Part shown: piece after piece, positions 1 to 6,573 of the stretch
How the letters are laid out: the number at the start of each line of letters is the position of its first letter
How positions within the stretch are numbered: the stretch's first letter is position 1
Notes under the pieces: generated by a model
Database searches by the model: none
The model's input: only the letters and a program-made list of their open reading frames with translations
What the model was told of the DNA's origin: nothing
Made by a program: the position numbers and the translations under genes
Source of the DNA: JBDUCV01 sp040003255
GTDB lineage: Bacteria; Actinomycetota; Actinomycetes; Mycobacteriales; Jatrophihabitantaceae
Length of the DNA stretch: 12,384 bases
Reading direction: 5' to 3'
NCBI GenBank assembly: GCA_040003255.1
Contig: JBDUCV010000061.1
Span: forward strand, 1 to 12,384

Positions 1-303
1 GCCGCCCGCCGCGTCGCATCGCTGCACGTACCAGACCAAGCGCCCCAGCACGACGCGCTGATCGCGGGCACCGCGCTTGCGCGTGGCCTGACCGTCGTCA
101 CCAGGAACACCCGCGACTTCGAACGCACCGGCGTCGAGTACCTCAACCCCTGGTCGGAAAGGAGATTTCCGGAAGCTGGAGGTCGCGTTGGACCGGGGCT
201 TAGTGATGGCCCGCTGCCGGATGTGCTTGCCCACCGCGAGCGGCGGCCTGCCGAGCAGCCCTCTTCCCAGTCGCTCCACGGTGTCGCCGGCGAGTGTCAA
301 TGA
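1..303 (+). CDS. VapC-like PIN-domain toxin, 3' end only, with an unusual C-terminal tail
   Basis: The reading frame is open from the first base and ends at TGA 301-303, so the N-terminus lies outside the window. Residues from about 19 read DALIAGTALARGLTVVTRN, then RDFERTGVEYLNPW. This is the conserved end of VapC-type PIN ribonucleases: the D of DALIA and the D of TRNxxDF are acidic active-site positions in that family. VapC toxins cleave RNA and are neutralised by a cognate VapB, which is not visible here. Family members normally stop within a few residues of the NPW motif. This frame runs on for about 49 more low-complexity residues and overlaps the end of the converging thioredoxin gene by 7 bases. 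The natural stop has probably been lost, or the tail is a junction product. PIN identity is fairly sure; activity is unknown. Confidence 0.72.
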   Translation, partial: AARRVASLHVPDQAPQHDALIAGTALARGLTVVTRNTRDFERTGVEYLNPWSERRFPEAGGRVGPGLSDGPLPDVLAHRERRPAEQPSSQSLHGVAGECQ

Positions 304-866
304 GCGAGCTGGGCGACGGCGTGACTTAATGCCGCCGCGGAGACGGTGCCGAGGGCTTGGTACCGGATCTGACCGTTGCGATCGACGATGAATGTGCTTG
401 GCACGCCTATCGACCGGAACGCTCGCAGCAGGCTGCCGCCGGGGTCGGACACGCTGCGATAGCCCGGGCGGAACCGGCGGATGAATGCTTGCCCAGCGGA
501 GCGGGTGTCCTGCTCGTCCACGCCGAGAAACACGACGTCGCGCTGCTGCCGCGCCAGCGCCGCCAACTGCGGTACCTCGTTGCGGCAGGCAGCACACCAT
601 GACGCCCAGAAGTTGACCACCAGCACGTTGCCGTGCATCTGCCGCAGAGTTACATCGCCGGCGCCGGAGAGGAGCGGCCGAGAAAAGTCAGGCGCGGGCC
701 GGTTCTGCGCAACCACCGCGACATCGGCCCCCGCCGTCCTGGCCAGGTTATGTGTGGGGTGCGGCGTGGGCCAGAGTGCGAGGAGAGCGAGCACGAGCAC
801 CGTGCACGGCACGGCGACGAAGCTCAAGCCTGGGTGCCGGCGCGCCGCGGCTGCGAGCCGGTTCAT
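297..866 (-). CDS. TlpA-like membrane-anchored thioredoxin (thiol-disulfide oxidoreductase)
   Basis: 189 residues. An N-terminal hydrophobic segment (about residues 14-32) should anchor the protein or act as an uncleaved signal, placing the thioredoxin domain outside the membrane. The domain starts near APDFSRPLL (residue 58). It holds the active site WASWCAACR with Cys91 and Cys94, and a cis-Pro loop in GVPSTFIVD, as in the TlpA/ResA/AhpC-TSA superfamily. Such proteins reduce disulfides on extracytoplasmic targets, including CuA cysteines of oxidase subunit II and apocytochromes c. With no cytochrome c gene here, reduction of the subunit II copper ligands is the more likely job (inference). 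ATG 864-866 overlaps the ctaB stop as ATGA, which fixes the start and implies translational coupling. The same frame stays open far upstream through ctaB, but that extension is not real. A Sco-type copper chaperone is less likely because the Sco metal-ligand His is not evident. Confidence 0.88.
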   Translation of the reverse strand: MNRLAAAARRHPGLSFVAVPCTVLVLALLALWPTPHPTHNLARTAGADVAVVAQNRPAPDFSRPLLSGAGDVTLRQMHGNVLVVNFWASWCAACRNEVPQLAALARQQRDVVFLGVDEQDTRSAGQAFIRRFRPGYRSVSDPGGSLLRAFRSIGVPSTFIVDRNGQIRYQALGTVSAAALSHAVAQLAH

Positions 867-1804
867 GGCAGGAAAGGACCCACCGCCACTGCGACGAATA
901 GCAAGGTCAGGTAGTTGATGGAGGCGTGGAACAACCGGAGTGAGGCGGGCGGCTCGCCGCGGCAGGCCCGGGCCAACAGCCGGTGCGCCTCTAGCAGGAA
1001 GGTCGCGCCGAGCAGCGCCGCGGCTGCGCCATAGGCCCACCCCACGAACGGTGCCAATGCCAGCGTCGCGGCCACCATCGCGTAGGAGTAGCCGAGGATG
1101 CGGCGAGCCACTACGTCGGTGCTGGCGACGACGGGCAGCATGGGCACGCCGGCCGCCGCGTAGTCGGCACTGAACCGCATTGCCAGCGACCAAAAATGCG
1201 GCGGTGTCCATAGGAAGATTACGGCGAACAGCAGCACCGCCGGTAGCGCGACTGTGCCGGTCACCGCGTCCCAGCCGACCAGCACCGGGAAGCAGCCGGC
1301 GGCACCGCCGATCACGATGTTCGACGGCGAGCGGCGCTTCAGGCCGAGGGTGTACACGAACACGTAGAAGGCGATGGCGCCGTCGGCCAGTGCCGCGGCC
1401 AGCCAGTTGACTTCCAAGCCCAGCAACGCGGTCCCAGCGGCGGCGAGTGCGGCACCGAACAGCAACGCGTTCGCCGGGCGGATGTCGCCACGAGCCAGCG
1501 GCCGCTGCGCCGTCCGGCCCATGACCCGGTCGATATCCCTGTCCAGGTAGCAGTTGATCGTGTTGGCGCTGCCTGCAGCCAACGCCCCGCCGGCGAGCGT
1601 GGCCGCCATGAGCGCGAGGGAAGGCAGGCCCCGCCGCGCCAGCACCATCGTCGGCAGTGTCGTAACTAGTAGCAGCTCGACGATGCGCGGTTTGGTGAGT
1701 GAAAGGTACGCCCGCAGCCGCGCGACGAAGCCTGCCAATCGGGGGCGCGGATCGCCGCACCAGCGACCGGTGACCAGGCCTGCGGCCTGCGGGGTACCGG
1801 TCAC
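863..1804 (-). CDS. ctaB: Protoheme IX farnesyltransferase (heme O synthase)
   Basis: Converts heme B to heme O by adding a farnesyl group, the first step in making the heme of aa3/bo3 oxidases. It is an integral membrane UbiA-family prenyltransferase. The protein is 313 residues from the GTG at 1802-1804, close to the family's usual 290-320. The first Asp-rich motif, NTINCYLDRDIDRVMGRT, lies near residue 81, followed by QRPLA. The second conserved block, YTLGLKRRSPSNIVIGG, is near the middle, with WTPPHFWSLA after it. Multiple hydrophobic helices follow. I chose this GTG because it overlaps the lipoprotein stop as GTGA; another GTG four codons upstream (1814-1816) is possible. Its stop overlaps the thioredoxin start. 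No heme A synthase (ctaA) lies in the window, so the heme type of the final oxidase cannot be decided here. Confidence 0.95.
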   Translation of the reverse strand: MTGTPQAAGLVTGRWCGDPRPRLAGFVARLRAYLSLTKPRIVELLLVTTLPTMVLARRGLPSLALMAATLAGGALAAGSANTINCYLDRDIDRVMGRTAQRPLARGDIRPANALLFGAALAAAGTALLGLEVNWLAAALADGAIAFYVFVYTLGLKRRSPSNIVIGGAAGCFPVLVGWDAVTGTVALPAVLLFAVIFLWTPPHFWSLAMRFSADYAAAGVPMLPVVASTDVVARRILGYSYAMVAATLALAPFVGWAYGAAAALLGATFLLEAHRLLARACRGEPPASLRLFHASINYLTLLFVAVAVGPFLP

Positions 1805-2346
1805 GACATGCCGCACATTGAATCTTTCTGGGCGAAGACCAGCAACGTCCCGTGCATGTACTTCGTGTGCGCGGCGATGGTGCAGTAGTAGTCGTAGATG
1901 CCAGGCTTCGTCGTTTTGATCGACACGCTGGTCACCTTGAAGGAGGGGACTGGCGTGTTGACCGAGAAGTCGGGCAGCGTGAACGTGTGATCGTCAGGAC
2001 CGGGGTTGCCGATCGACAGCTCGATCGTGTCGCCCACGCAGGATGCCATCATCTGCGGTTGCCAGCTGAAGACCTCGTTGCCGTCGTTGAGGCCGCCCTT
2101 CTTGAAGTCCTTCGGAGCGAAGTCCTTGTACTGCGGTATCTCGGCCATCTCGCCGATCCACTCCGGGACCGCGAACATGCTGACCTGTCGCGTCTTCGGG
2201 GTGTAATTGGCTGCCTGCCCGGTGTTGGCGTTGTTCGACGTGCTCTGGCCGTTCTTGCTGGAGCGGCCCTTGGCGCACCCGGCGAGGATCAAACTCACGA
2301 TTAGTGCCACCGCTGCAGTTCTGAGCAGCGTTTTCTTCACTGTCAT
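1801..2346 (-). CDS. Cupredoxin (blue copper) lipoprotein
   Basis: 181 residues. A lipoprotein signal ends in the lipobox LILAGC with Cys24 as the lipidated residue. A Ser/Asn/Gln-rich flexible linker (about 25-50) comes next, then a cupredoxin fold. Type 1 copper ligands are visible in the right order: His120 in DDHTF, then Cys155, His160 and Met164 in YYCTIAAHTKYM. The protein should sit on the outer face of the membrane as a one-electron carrier. The segment of about residues 56-103 has no domain I recognise. The gene starts at ATG 2344-2346 with a good upstream AGGGAG and ends overlapping ctaB. Its place inside an oxidase operon suggests it donates electrons to the oxidase or helps deliver copper; the first is favoured because the four-ligand site is complete. 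No exact family name is certain. Confidence 0.87.
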   Translation of the reverse strand: MTVKKTLLRTAAVALIVSLILAGCAKGRSSKNGQSTSNNANTGQAANYTPKTRQVSMFAVPEWIGEMAEIPQYKDFAPKDFKKGGLNDGNEVFSWQPQMMASCVGDTIELSIGNPGPDDHTFTLPDFSVNTPVPSFKVTSVSIKTTKPGIYDYYCTIAAHTKYMHGTLLVFAQKDSMCGMS

Positions 2347-2383
2347 ATCCGTCTCCCTTCTTCGCCTGCCGTCGTTGGTGACG

Positions 2384-2572
2384 TCAGGTCAGCAACACGA
2401 TGAGCGCGATGAGTCCCAGCGCGATGAGAATCGAGAGGAACACCGTTGCGTGGTACTGCGCCGGGCTCGGGGCCGGCAGCCTGGCCGGGTTGCATTCGCG
2501 ACACACTGACTCCCCGTAGGGCACGGCCTTACGGCAGCGGAAGCACACGTCGTACCGGCTGTGCACCTGCAT
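2384..2572 (-). CDS. Small zinc-ribbon, C-tail-anchored membrane protein of the oxidase operon
   Basis: 62 residues starting at ATG 2570-2572, which shares one base with the preceding stop (TGATG). The N-terminal half has two CxxC knuckles, CFRC (Cys10, Cys13) and CREC (Cys24, Cys27), separated by ten residues as in zinc ribbons or rubredoxin-like knuckles. A Pro-rich linker leads to a single hydrophobic helix at about residues 43-61, which ends the protein. I do not recognise a named family. Position between subunit IV and the cupredoxin lipoprotein suggests an accessory subunit or assembly factor of the oxidase; this is inference. A longer in-frame start at 2659 would lie entirely inside ctaF and encode low-complexity sequence, so I reject it. 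Confidence 0.75.
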   Translation of the reverse strand: MQVHSRYDVCFRCRKAVPYGESVCRECNPARLPAPSPAQYHATVFLSILIALGLIALIVLLT

Positions 2573-3024
2573 CACAAGATCCCACCGCCGGCCATCGGTG
2601 TGGTGTCCGGGCCCAACGGCGGGCCGGGCTCCGGCGGCTCCTCGTCGGCGTGCCGCCATTGGTGGCGCACGTCCTCGAACCAGCCGGCGCTCGCGGCGAG
2701 GAACAGCAGCCCGCCGATGACGTAGAGCGGTTCGTACACCAGGAAGCCGAGGACGATGCCGACGGCGGATAGGGCATATCCGAACGGCCAGATCGTCCCG
2801 CCGATGTGCGGTTCGACTTCCTCTTCCAGCTCGTGCCCTTCCGCGACCGACTGCTCGGCGCGCCGCACCGCAAGATAGATGTGACCGCCGAGCAGCGCGA
2901 CACCGATCGCAGCCACCATCAGCAGCGGGAAGCCGTTGACAAAATTGCCGGTCATCGCATAAAGGAGGCCGGCGACAAGGAAGAATAGTGTTCCGCCGAA
3001 AGCGGTGCGACCGGTCAGCTTCAT
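2572..3024 (-). CDS. ctaF: Cytochrome c oxidase subunit IV, actinobacterial type
   Basis: 150 residues with four predicted membrane helices: about 8-24 and 32-53 in the N-terminal half, then about 82-98 and 101-115. The two pairs are separated by an acidic stretch containing EGHELEEEVEPHIGG. This two-plus-two layout and the WPFGYALSAVGIVLGFLV segment match the subunit IV found in actinobacterial aa3 oxidases (Cyt_c_ox_IV type). The subunit carries no redox centre and is thought to stabilise the complex. It starts at ATG 3022-3024, overlapping the ctaE stop as ATGA, and ends overlapping the zinc-ribbon gene. The Pro/Gly-rich C-terminal tail after about residue 125 is longer than I would expect. 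Sequence identity to the family looks modest, so context carries part of the call. Confidence 0.8.
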   Translation of the reverse strand: MKLTGRTAFGGTLFFLVAGLLYAMTGNFVNGFPLLMVAAIGVALLGGHIYLAVRRAEQSVAEGHELEEEVEPHIGGTIWPFGYALSAVGIVLGFLVYEPLYVIGGLLFLAASAGWFEDVRHQWRHADEEPPEPGPPLGPDTTPMAGGGIL

Positions 3025-3614
3025 GTGGCGCCTACGTTGGCGAGATAGAAAAGCCCATAGAGGGCGATGCCCATCGCGGCGACGAAGTTCCAGTAGATGG
3101 ACGCCGCCCGCAACGGATCCTGCCGAATCTGCAATTCGCCGGCGATTGCCTGGATGAGAACTAGGACGATGAACACGATGCCGCCGATGACGTGAGCGAG
3201 CGCGACGAGGGACAGCACCCAGAACAGCGATCCGTAGATGTCGCTGTTGGCGTGGATTCCCAGTCCTCGGTAGCTGAGCCCGAGCAGCACCGCGGACACG
3301 ACCGCGAGGACGAGCGTCGCACCGGTCCAGCGCACGATCAGGCGGTGTTCACGCCGCCGACCTACCCGCCCGGCTATCGCTATGGTTGCGGCGCTGAAGA
3401 TCAGCACGACGACGGCTGCGGTGGGCAGCCCAATCGACGCGATGGGGACGGGCCGCGGCGGCCACACGTTCGCCGACGCGTACGCGGTGAAATAAACCGC
3501 GATGAACCCCATGAAGAACATCGCCTCGGAGACGACGAAAAGCAGCATGCCCAGCACCGCGTTGCTCGTTTGCTGCACGGCTCGCCGCTCGACCGCCAGC
3601 GCATGATTAGTCAT
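3021..3614 (-). CDS. ctaE: Cytochrome c oxidase subunit III
   Basis: 197 residues and about five membrane helices, the short actinobacterial form of subunit III that lacks the first two helices of the mitochondrial protein. The conserved block LLFVVSEAMFFMGFIAVYF, with its membrane-embedded Glu, is near residue 24. The family pattern continues with LVALAHVIGGIVFIVLVL and ends with the IYWNFVAAMGIALYGLFYL helix. Subunit III has no cofactors; it supports stability and proton uptake in subunit I. The start is ATG 3612-3614, which overlaps the ctaD stop as ATGA. The frame is open upstream through ctaD but carries no subunit III sequence there. The stop overlaps the ctaF start in the same way. Confidence 0.93.
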   Translation of the reverse strand: MTNHALAVERRAVQQTSNAVLGMLLFVVSEAMFFMGFIAVYFTAYASANVWPPRPVPIASIGLPTAAVVVLIFSAATIAIAGRVGRRREHRLIVRWTGATLVLAVVSAVLLGLSYRGLGIHANSDIYGSLFWVLSLVALAHVIGGIVFIVLVLIQAIAGELQIRQDPLRAASIYWNFVAAMGIALYGLFYLANVGAT

Positions 3615-5272
3615 TGCTGCGCTGCTCCGTCGGCGGCAGTGGCCGCCATTGCCGCGACCGCCTTGCGCTGGTCGTAGACCGGGCGGGAGGAGCGAATCGG
3701 CGGTAGCTCGTCGAAGTTGTAGGCAGGCGGCGGCGACGTGGTCGCCCACTCCAGATTGTTGCCGCCCCACGGGTCGGCCGGCTCGGTGCGCGGCTTCAAC
3801 AGGGTGACCGCGACGTTCAGTACCAAGATCATGATTGACAGGCCGATCAGGTAGGCGCCGATGGTGGCCAGCAGGTTCAGCGGACCCCAACCAGTGTCCG
3901 TCCCGTATATCGCGACTCGGCGCGGCATGCCCTGGAGGCCGAGCATGTGCATGGGGAAGAACGTGACGTTGAAACCGACGAACTGCAGACCGAAGTGCCA
4001 ATAGCCCAGCGTTTTGTCCAGTTTGCGACCGGTGATCTTCGGGAACCAGTAATAGAGCCCGGCCATGATCCCGAAGAGGGCGCCGCCGAAGAGCACGTAG
4101 TGGATATGCGCCACGACCCAGTACGTGTCGTGGATCGAGTAGTCCATCGCCGGCTGCGCCATCCATACACCATCGATGCCGCCGATCAGGAACATGGCAA
4201 TAAATCCCAAAGCGAACACCATCGGCGGTTCGAGGCGAATTCGGCCGCCCCACATCGTCGCCAGCCAGTTGAAGAACAGCACACCGGTGGGCACGGAGAT
4301 CAGCTCGGTCGTGGCGGCGAAGAACGACAGGTTAGGCACCAACCCGGTGGTGAACATGTGGTGTGCCCACACCGAGAAGGACAGCCCCGTTATCATCGTG
4401 AAGGCGATGATTACGCCCTTGTACCCGTACAGCGGCTTTCCGGAGAACACCGGGATGATCTCCGAGACGATGCCCCACGCACCGAGGATGAGCATGTACA
4501 CCTCGGGGTGACCGAAGAACCAGAAGGTGTTCAGCCAGTACGAGACGGCGCCGCCCTTGCTCGGATCGAAGAACGTGGTGCCGAAGTTGCGGTCGGCCAG
4601 AAGCATCATCAGGCCGGACGTCAGCACAGGTGTCGCCTGTACTACGAGCAGCGAGGTGGCAAGCGTCGACCAGCAGAAGATCGGCATCCGCAGCATGCTC
4701 ATGCCGGGAGCGCGCATCCGCAGGATGGTGACGATGAAATTGATCGCGCCGAGGATGGACGAGACGCCCACGATGAGCAGGCCCAGCAACCACAGGTCCT
4801 CACCTGCTCCGGGCTGCTGCGCTGAGAGCGGAACGTAGTTGGTCCAGCCGGCGGCCGCCGCTCCACCGGGAACGAAGAACCCGGCCGCGACGGTGAAGCC
4901 GCCCACCGGCAGTAGCCAGAAGGACAGCGCGTTGATTCGCGGGAACGCCATGTCGAGCGCGCCGATTTGCAGCGGCACGAAGTAATTACCGAACCCGGAC
5001 AGGAACGGGAAGATGACCAGGAAGATCATCAGCGTGCCGTGGATGGACACAGCCTGGTTGTAGAAGTCCGTCGACACGACGTGGTTGTTGGGACGCGACA
5101 GTTGCGTGCGCATCGTCAGCGCCAAGCCGCCGCCGATGACGAAAAACAAGAACGAGTTGAGGAGGTACATCGTGCCGATCTTTTTGTGATCGGTAGTGGT
5201 CAACCACTCGAGCAACGGTCCGTGCCGGAGCGCGGGCCGTTCCGGCAGAACCTCTTCCTTGGTCGCAGTCAT
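3611..5272 (-). CDS. ctaD: Cytochrome c oxidase subunit I, A1-like, lacking the K-channel lysine
   Basis: 553 residues, about twelve helices. This is the catalytic subunit that reduces oxygen to water and pumps protons. Low-spin heme ligands are His78 (SIHGTLMIF) and His391; the high-spin heme ligand is His389 (VVAHIHYV). CuB ligands are His255, His304 and His305, with the cross-linking Tyr259 in GHPEVYM. Glu257 in that motif is the A1-subfamily mark, and Asp107 with Asn114 (DMAFPRIN) form the D-channel entry. His381-Asp382 and the GMPRR pair are also present. Odd point: the K-channel motif VPTGxK reads VPTGVL, with Leu332 (codon 4277-4279) where Lys is expected. The usual PGFG after HPEVY is GAWG. 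Start ATG 5270-5272 has AAGGA nine bases upstream, and the stop overlaps ctaE. Orthology to subunit I is certain; the proton route is not. Confidence 0.97.
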   Translation of the reverse strand: MTATKEEVLPERPALRHGPLLEWLTTTDHKKIGTMYLLNSFLFFVIGGGLALTMRTQLSRPNNHVVSTDFYNQAVSIHGTLMIFLVIFPFLSGFGNYFVPLQIGALDMAFPRINALSFWLLPVGGFTVAAGFFVPGGAAAAGWTNYVPLSAQQPGAGEDLWLLGLLIVGVSSILGAINFIVTILRMRAPGMSMLRMPIFCWSTLATSLLVVQATPVLTSGLMMLLADRNFGTTFFDPSKGGAVSYWLNTFWFFGHPEVYMLILGAWGIVSEIIPVFSGKPLYGYKGVIIAFTMITGLSFSVWAHHMFTTGLVPNLSFFAATTELISVPTGVLFFNWLATMWGGRIRLEPPMVFALGFIAMFLIGGIDGVWMAQPAMDYSIHDTYWVVAHIHYVLFGGALFGIMAGLYYWFPKITGRKLDKTLGYWHFGLQFVGFNVTFFPMHMLGLQGMPRRVAIYGTDTGWGPLNLLATIGAYLIGLSIMILVLNVAVTLLKPRTEPADPWGGNNLEWATTSPPPAYNFDELPPIRSSRPVYDQRKAVAAMAATAADGAAQQ

Positions 5273-5302
5273 TCCATGGTCCTTATCATCGCTGGCACGG
5301 CC

Positions 5303-6412
5303 TTAGCCCGTTGACAGGTACGTGCCGGACATGGCCTGGCCGTGCACGTCGCACTGGAAGTAGTAGGTGCCTGCCGGCAGCGCCGGTACATGCAGCACGG
5401 TGCTGTTCGGACCGGTCGACAGCGGTCCCCTGAAGAGGTTGCTCCTCGCGTCCGGACCCGAGTAGATGGAGAAGTTGTGCTTGATGCCGCTGTCGTCGTT
5501 CTTCATCGTCACGGTCACCGGTTGGTTGGCGTGCACGCGGAGGCACTTTGCGCTCCAGGTAACGCTCTTCGCGGTCAGTGTGATGTTGTTCGACTCCGGC
5601 CCACATTTGGCGCCGCGTGATTCGACTTGCTGGCCGTGCATCCACTGCGCGAATTGCTTCTCGGTCACGACCTTCAGAACGAAGGCCATTTGGTAGTGGC
5701 CGACACCGCACAGTTGGGTGCACTGTCCGCGATAGGTGCCGAGCCGGTCGGGGGTGAAGGAGAAGGTGTTGGTAACTCCAGGGATAGCGTTCTTCGAGAA
5801 GTTGAACTGCGGCAAGTAGAAGCCATGCATCACGTCGGTCGCCTTGAGCCGGACGACGACCGTCTTGTCGACCGGCAACTCCAAGTCCAAGGGTTCCTTG
5901 TACGTCTTCCCGGAAACCGTGAAGCGCTGCTCGTCGTAGGTCGCCGCCCACTGAAACTGCGAACCCGTGATCGTCAGACGCAGATCCGGGTGCTTGGCTA
6001 CCTCATTGACCTTGCTGAGCGTGCTCTCACTGAATGGGAACATCACGGCGATCAGCACCAACCCAATGAGGAAGAACCCGCCGTAGACGGCCGGCCGACC
6101 ATGGTTTTGGACCGGCTCGGTGTCGTCGCCGCGACGCTCGCGAAAGGCGATGAGCTCGACGACCAGTGTGGCGATGACGCCGACGAGGACGATCAGCGCC
6201 ACGATGGCCGTCTTGATGTACAAGCTGTAGACGAGCCGTCCCTTCGAACTCGCCCCGCCGTAGGGAAGCCACGAACACGAGGACAGGGTCAGCAGGGTGC
6301 CCGCGATGAGCACGCCCCGAATCACGAATCCGCGCACATGGCGTAGGCGAATCTGCAGGGCTGCGCGATACGTCCACCGCCCACATCGCGGTGCCCGCTC
6401 GCGTCGGCCCAT
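5303..6412 (-). CDS. ctaC: Cytochrome c oxidase subunit II fused to a C-terminal blue-copper domain
   Basis: 369 residues. A long N-terminus ends in a lipobox-like LTLSSC (Cys46). Two membrane helices follow (about 66-90 and 109-127), then the CuA domain. CuA ligands are visible: His196 (VMHGF), Cys231, Gln233, Cys235 (QCTQLC), His239 and Met242. Gln233 replaces the usual Glu, which binds copper through its backbone. After about residue 265 there is a second cupredoxin domain with His312 (GIKHNF), Cys354, His357 and Met361 (FQCDVHGQAM), a full type 1 copper set. In caa3 oxidases this position holds a cytochrome c domain, so the blue-copper domain may be the built-in electron donor. The family's QWxW entry motif reads QFQW, with Phe153 for Trp. 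ATG 6410-6412 has a good GAGGA; GTG codons nearer the signal are alternatives. First gene of the operon. Confidence 0.93.
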   Translation of the reverse strand: MGRRERAPRCGRWTYRAALQIRLRHVRGFVIRGVLIAGTLLTLSSCSWLPYGGASSKGRLVYSLYIKTAIVALIVLVGVIATLVVELIAFRERRGDDTEPVQNHGRPAVYGGFFLIGLVLIAVMFPFSESTLSKVNEVAKHPDLRLTITGSQFQWAATYDEQRFTVSGKTYKEPLDLELPVDKTVVVRLKATDVMHGFYLPQFNFSKNAIPGVTNTFSFTPDRLGTYRGQCTQLCGVGHYQMAFVLKVVTEKQFAQWMHGQQVESRGAKCGPESNNITLTAKSVTWSAKCLRVHANQPVTVTMKNDDSGIKHNFSIYSGPDARSNLFRGPLSTGPNSTVLHVPALPAGTYYFQCDVHGQAMSGTYLSTG

Positions 6413-6499
6413 GCGGTCGTCCTCGCGTTCCGGTCGTCAGACTCGTGATCCTCAGCCGGCCAGAACGCTATGAGCCCCGGAGGAGCGGCGGGCGCTAGA

Positions 6500-6518
6500 T
6501 GACAGAGCAGTAATGTCA
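6500..6518. promoter_or_regulatory. Inverted repeat in the ctaC/copCD divergent control region
   Basis: TGACA and TGTCA are arranged as arms around nine bases. The dyad lies in the space between the divergent ctaC and copCD starts. A TAATGT (6511-6516) overlapping the right arm could act as a -10 element for the plus-strand gene, though no good -35 is visible. A regulator binding here could control both directions. The short arms could also arise by chance, so the call is tentative. Confidence 0.3.
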
Positions 6519-6558
6519 CGAATCGATTAACACGCTTGGGATGTGCCCCAGGGTCCGT

Positions 6559-6573
6559 GGAGGCTGAGCCTCC
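6559..6573. promoter_or_regulatory. 15-bp perfect palindrome just before the copCD ribosome binding site
   Basis: GGAGGCTGAGCCTCC is a 7-base inverted repeat around one central base. It sits directly upstream of GGAG (6574-6577), which is spaced six bases from the GTG start at 6584. It could be a protein operator, or a small mRNA hairpin (five-base stem, five-base loop) that affects access to the ribosome binding site. Its position in the presumed leader supports the downstream GTG over the TTG at 6536. Confidence 0.4.

Noticed and set aside
1345..1360. GTGTACAC-like sequence inside ctaB, matching the operator repeats
   Set aside because: A single copy in coding sequence, explained by Val-Tyr-Thr codons, without neighbouring phased copies.
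867..1760. Long open minus-strand frame upstream of and continuous with the thioredoxin gene
   Set aside because: It lies entirely within ctaB in another frame, is Arg/Gly-rich without domains, and the ATGA overlap gives a clear start for the thioredoxin at 866.
3947..4825. Plus-strand 292-codon open frame antisense to ctaD
   Set aside because: Composition is rich in His, Arg, Glu and Gln with no domain or signal, and it mirrors highly conserved ctaD codons. It is a shadow frame of a high-GC gene.
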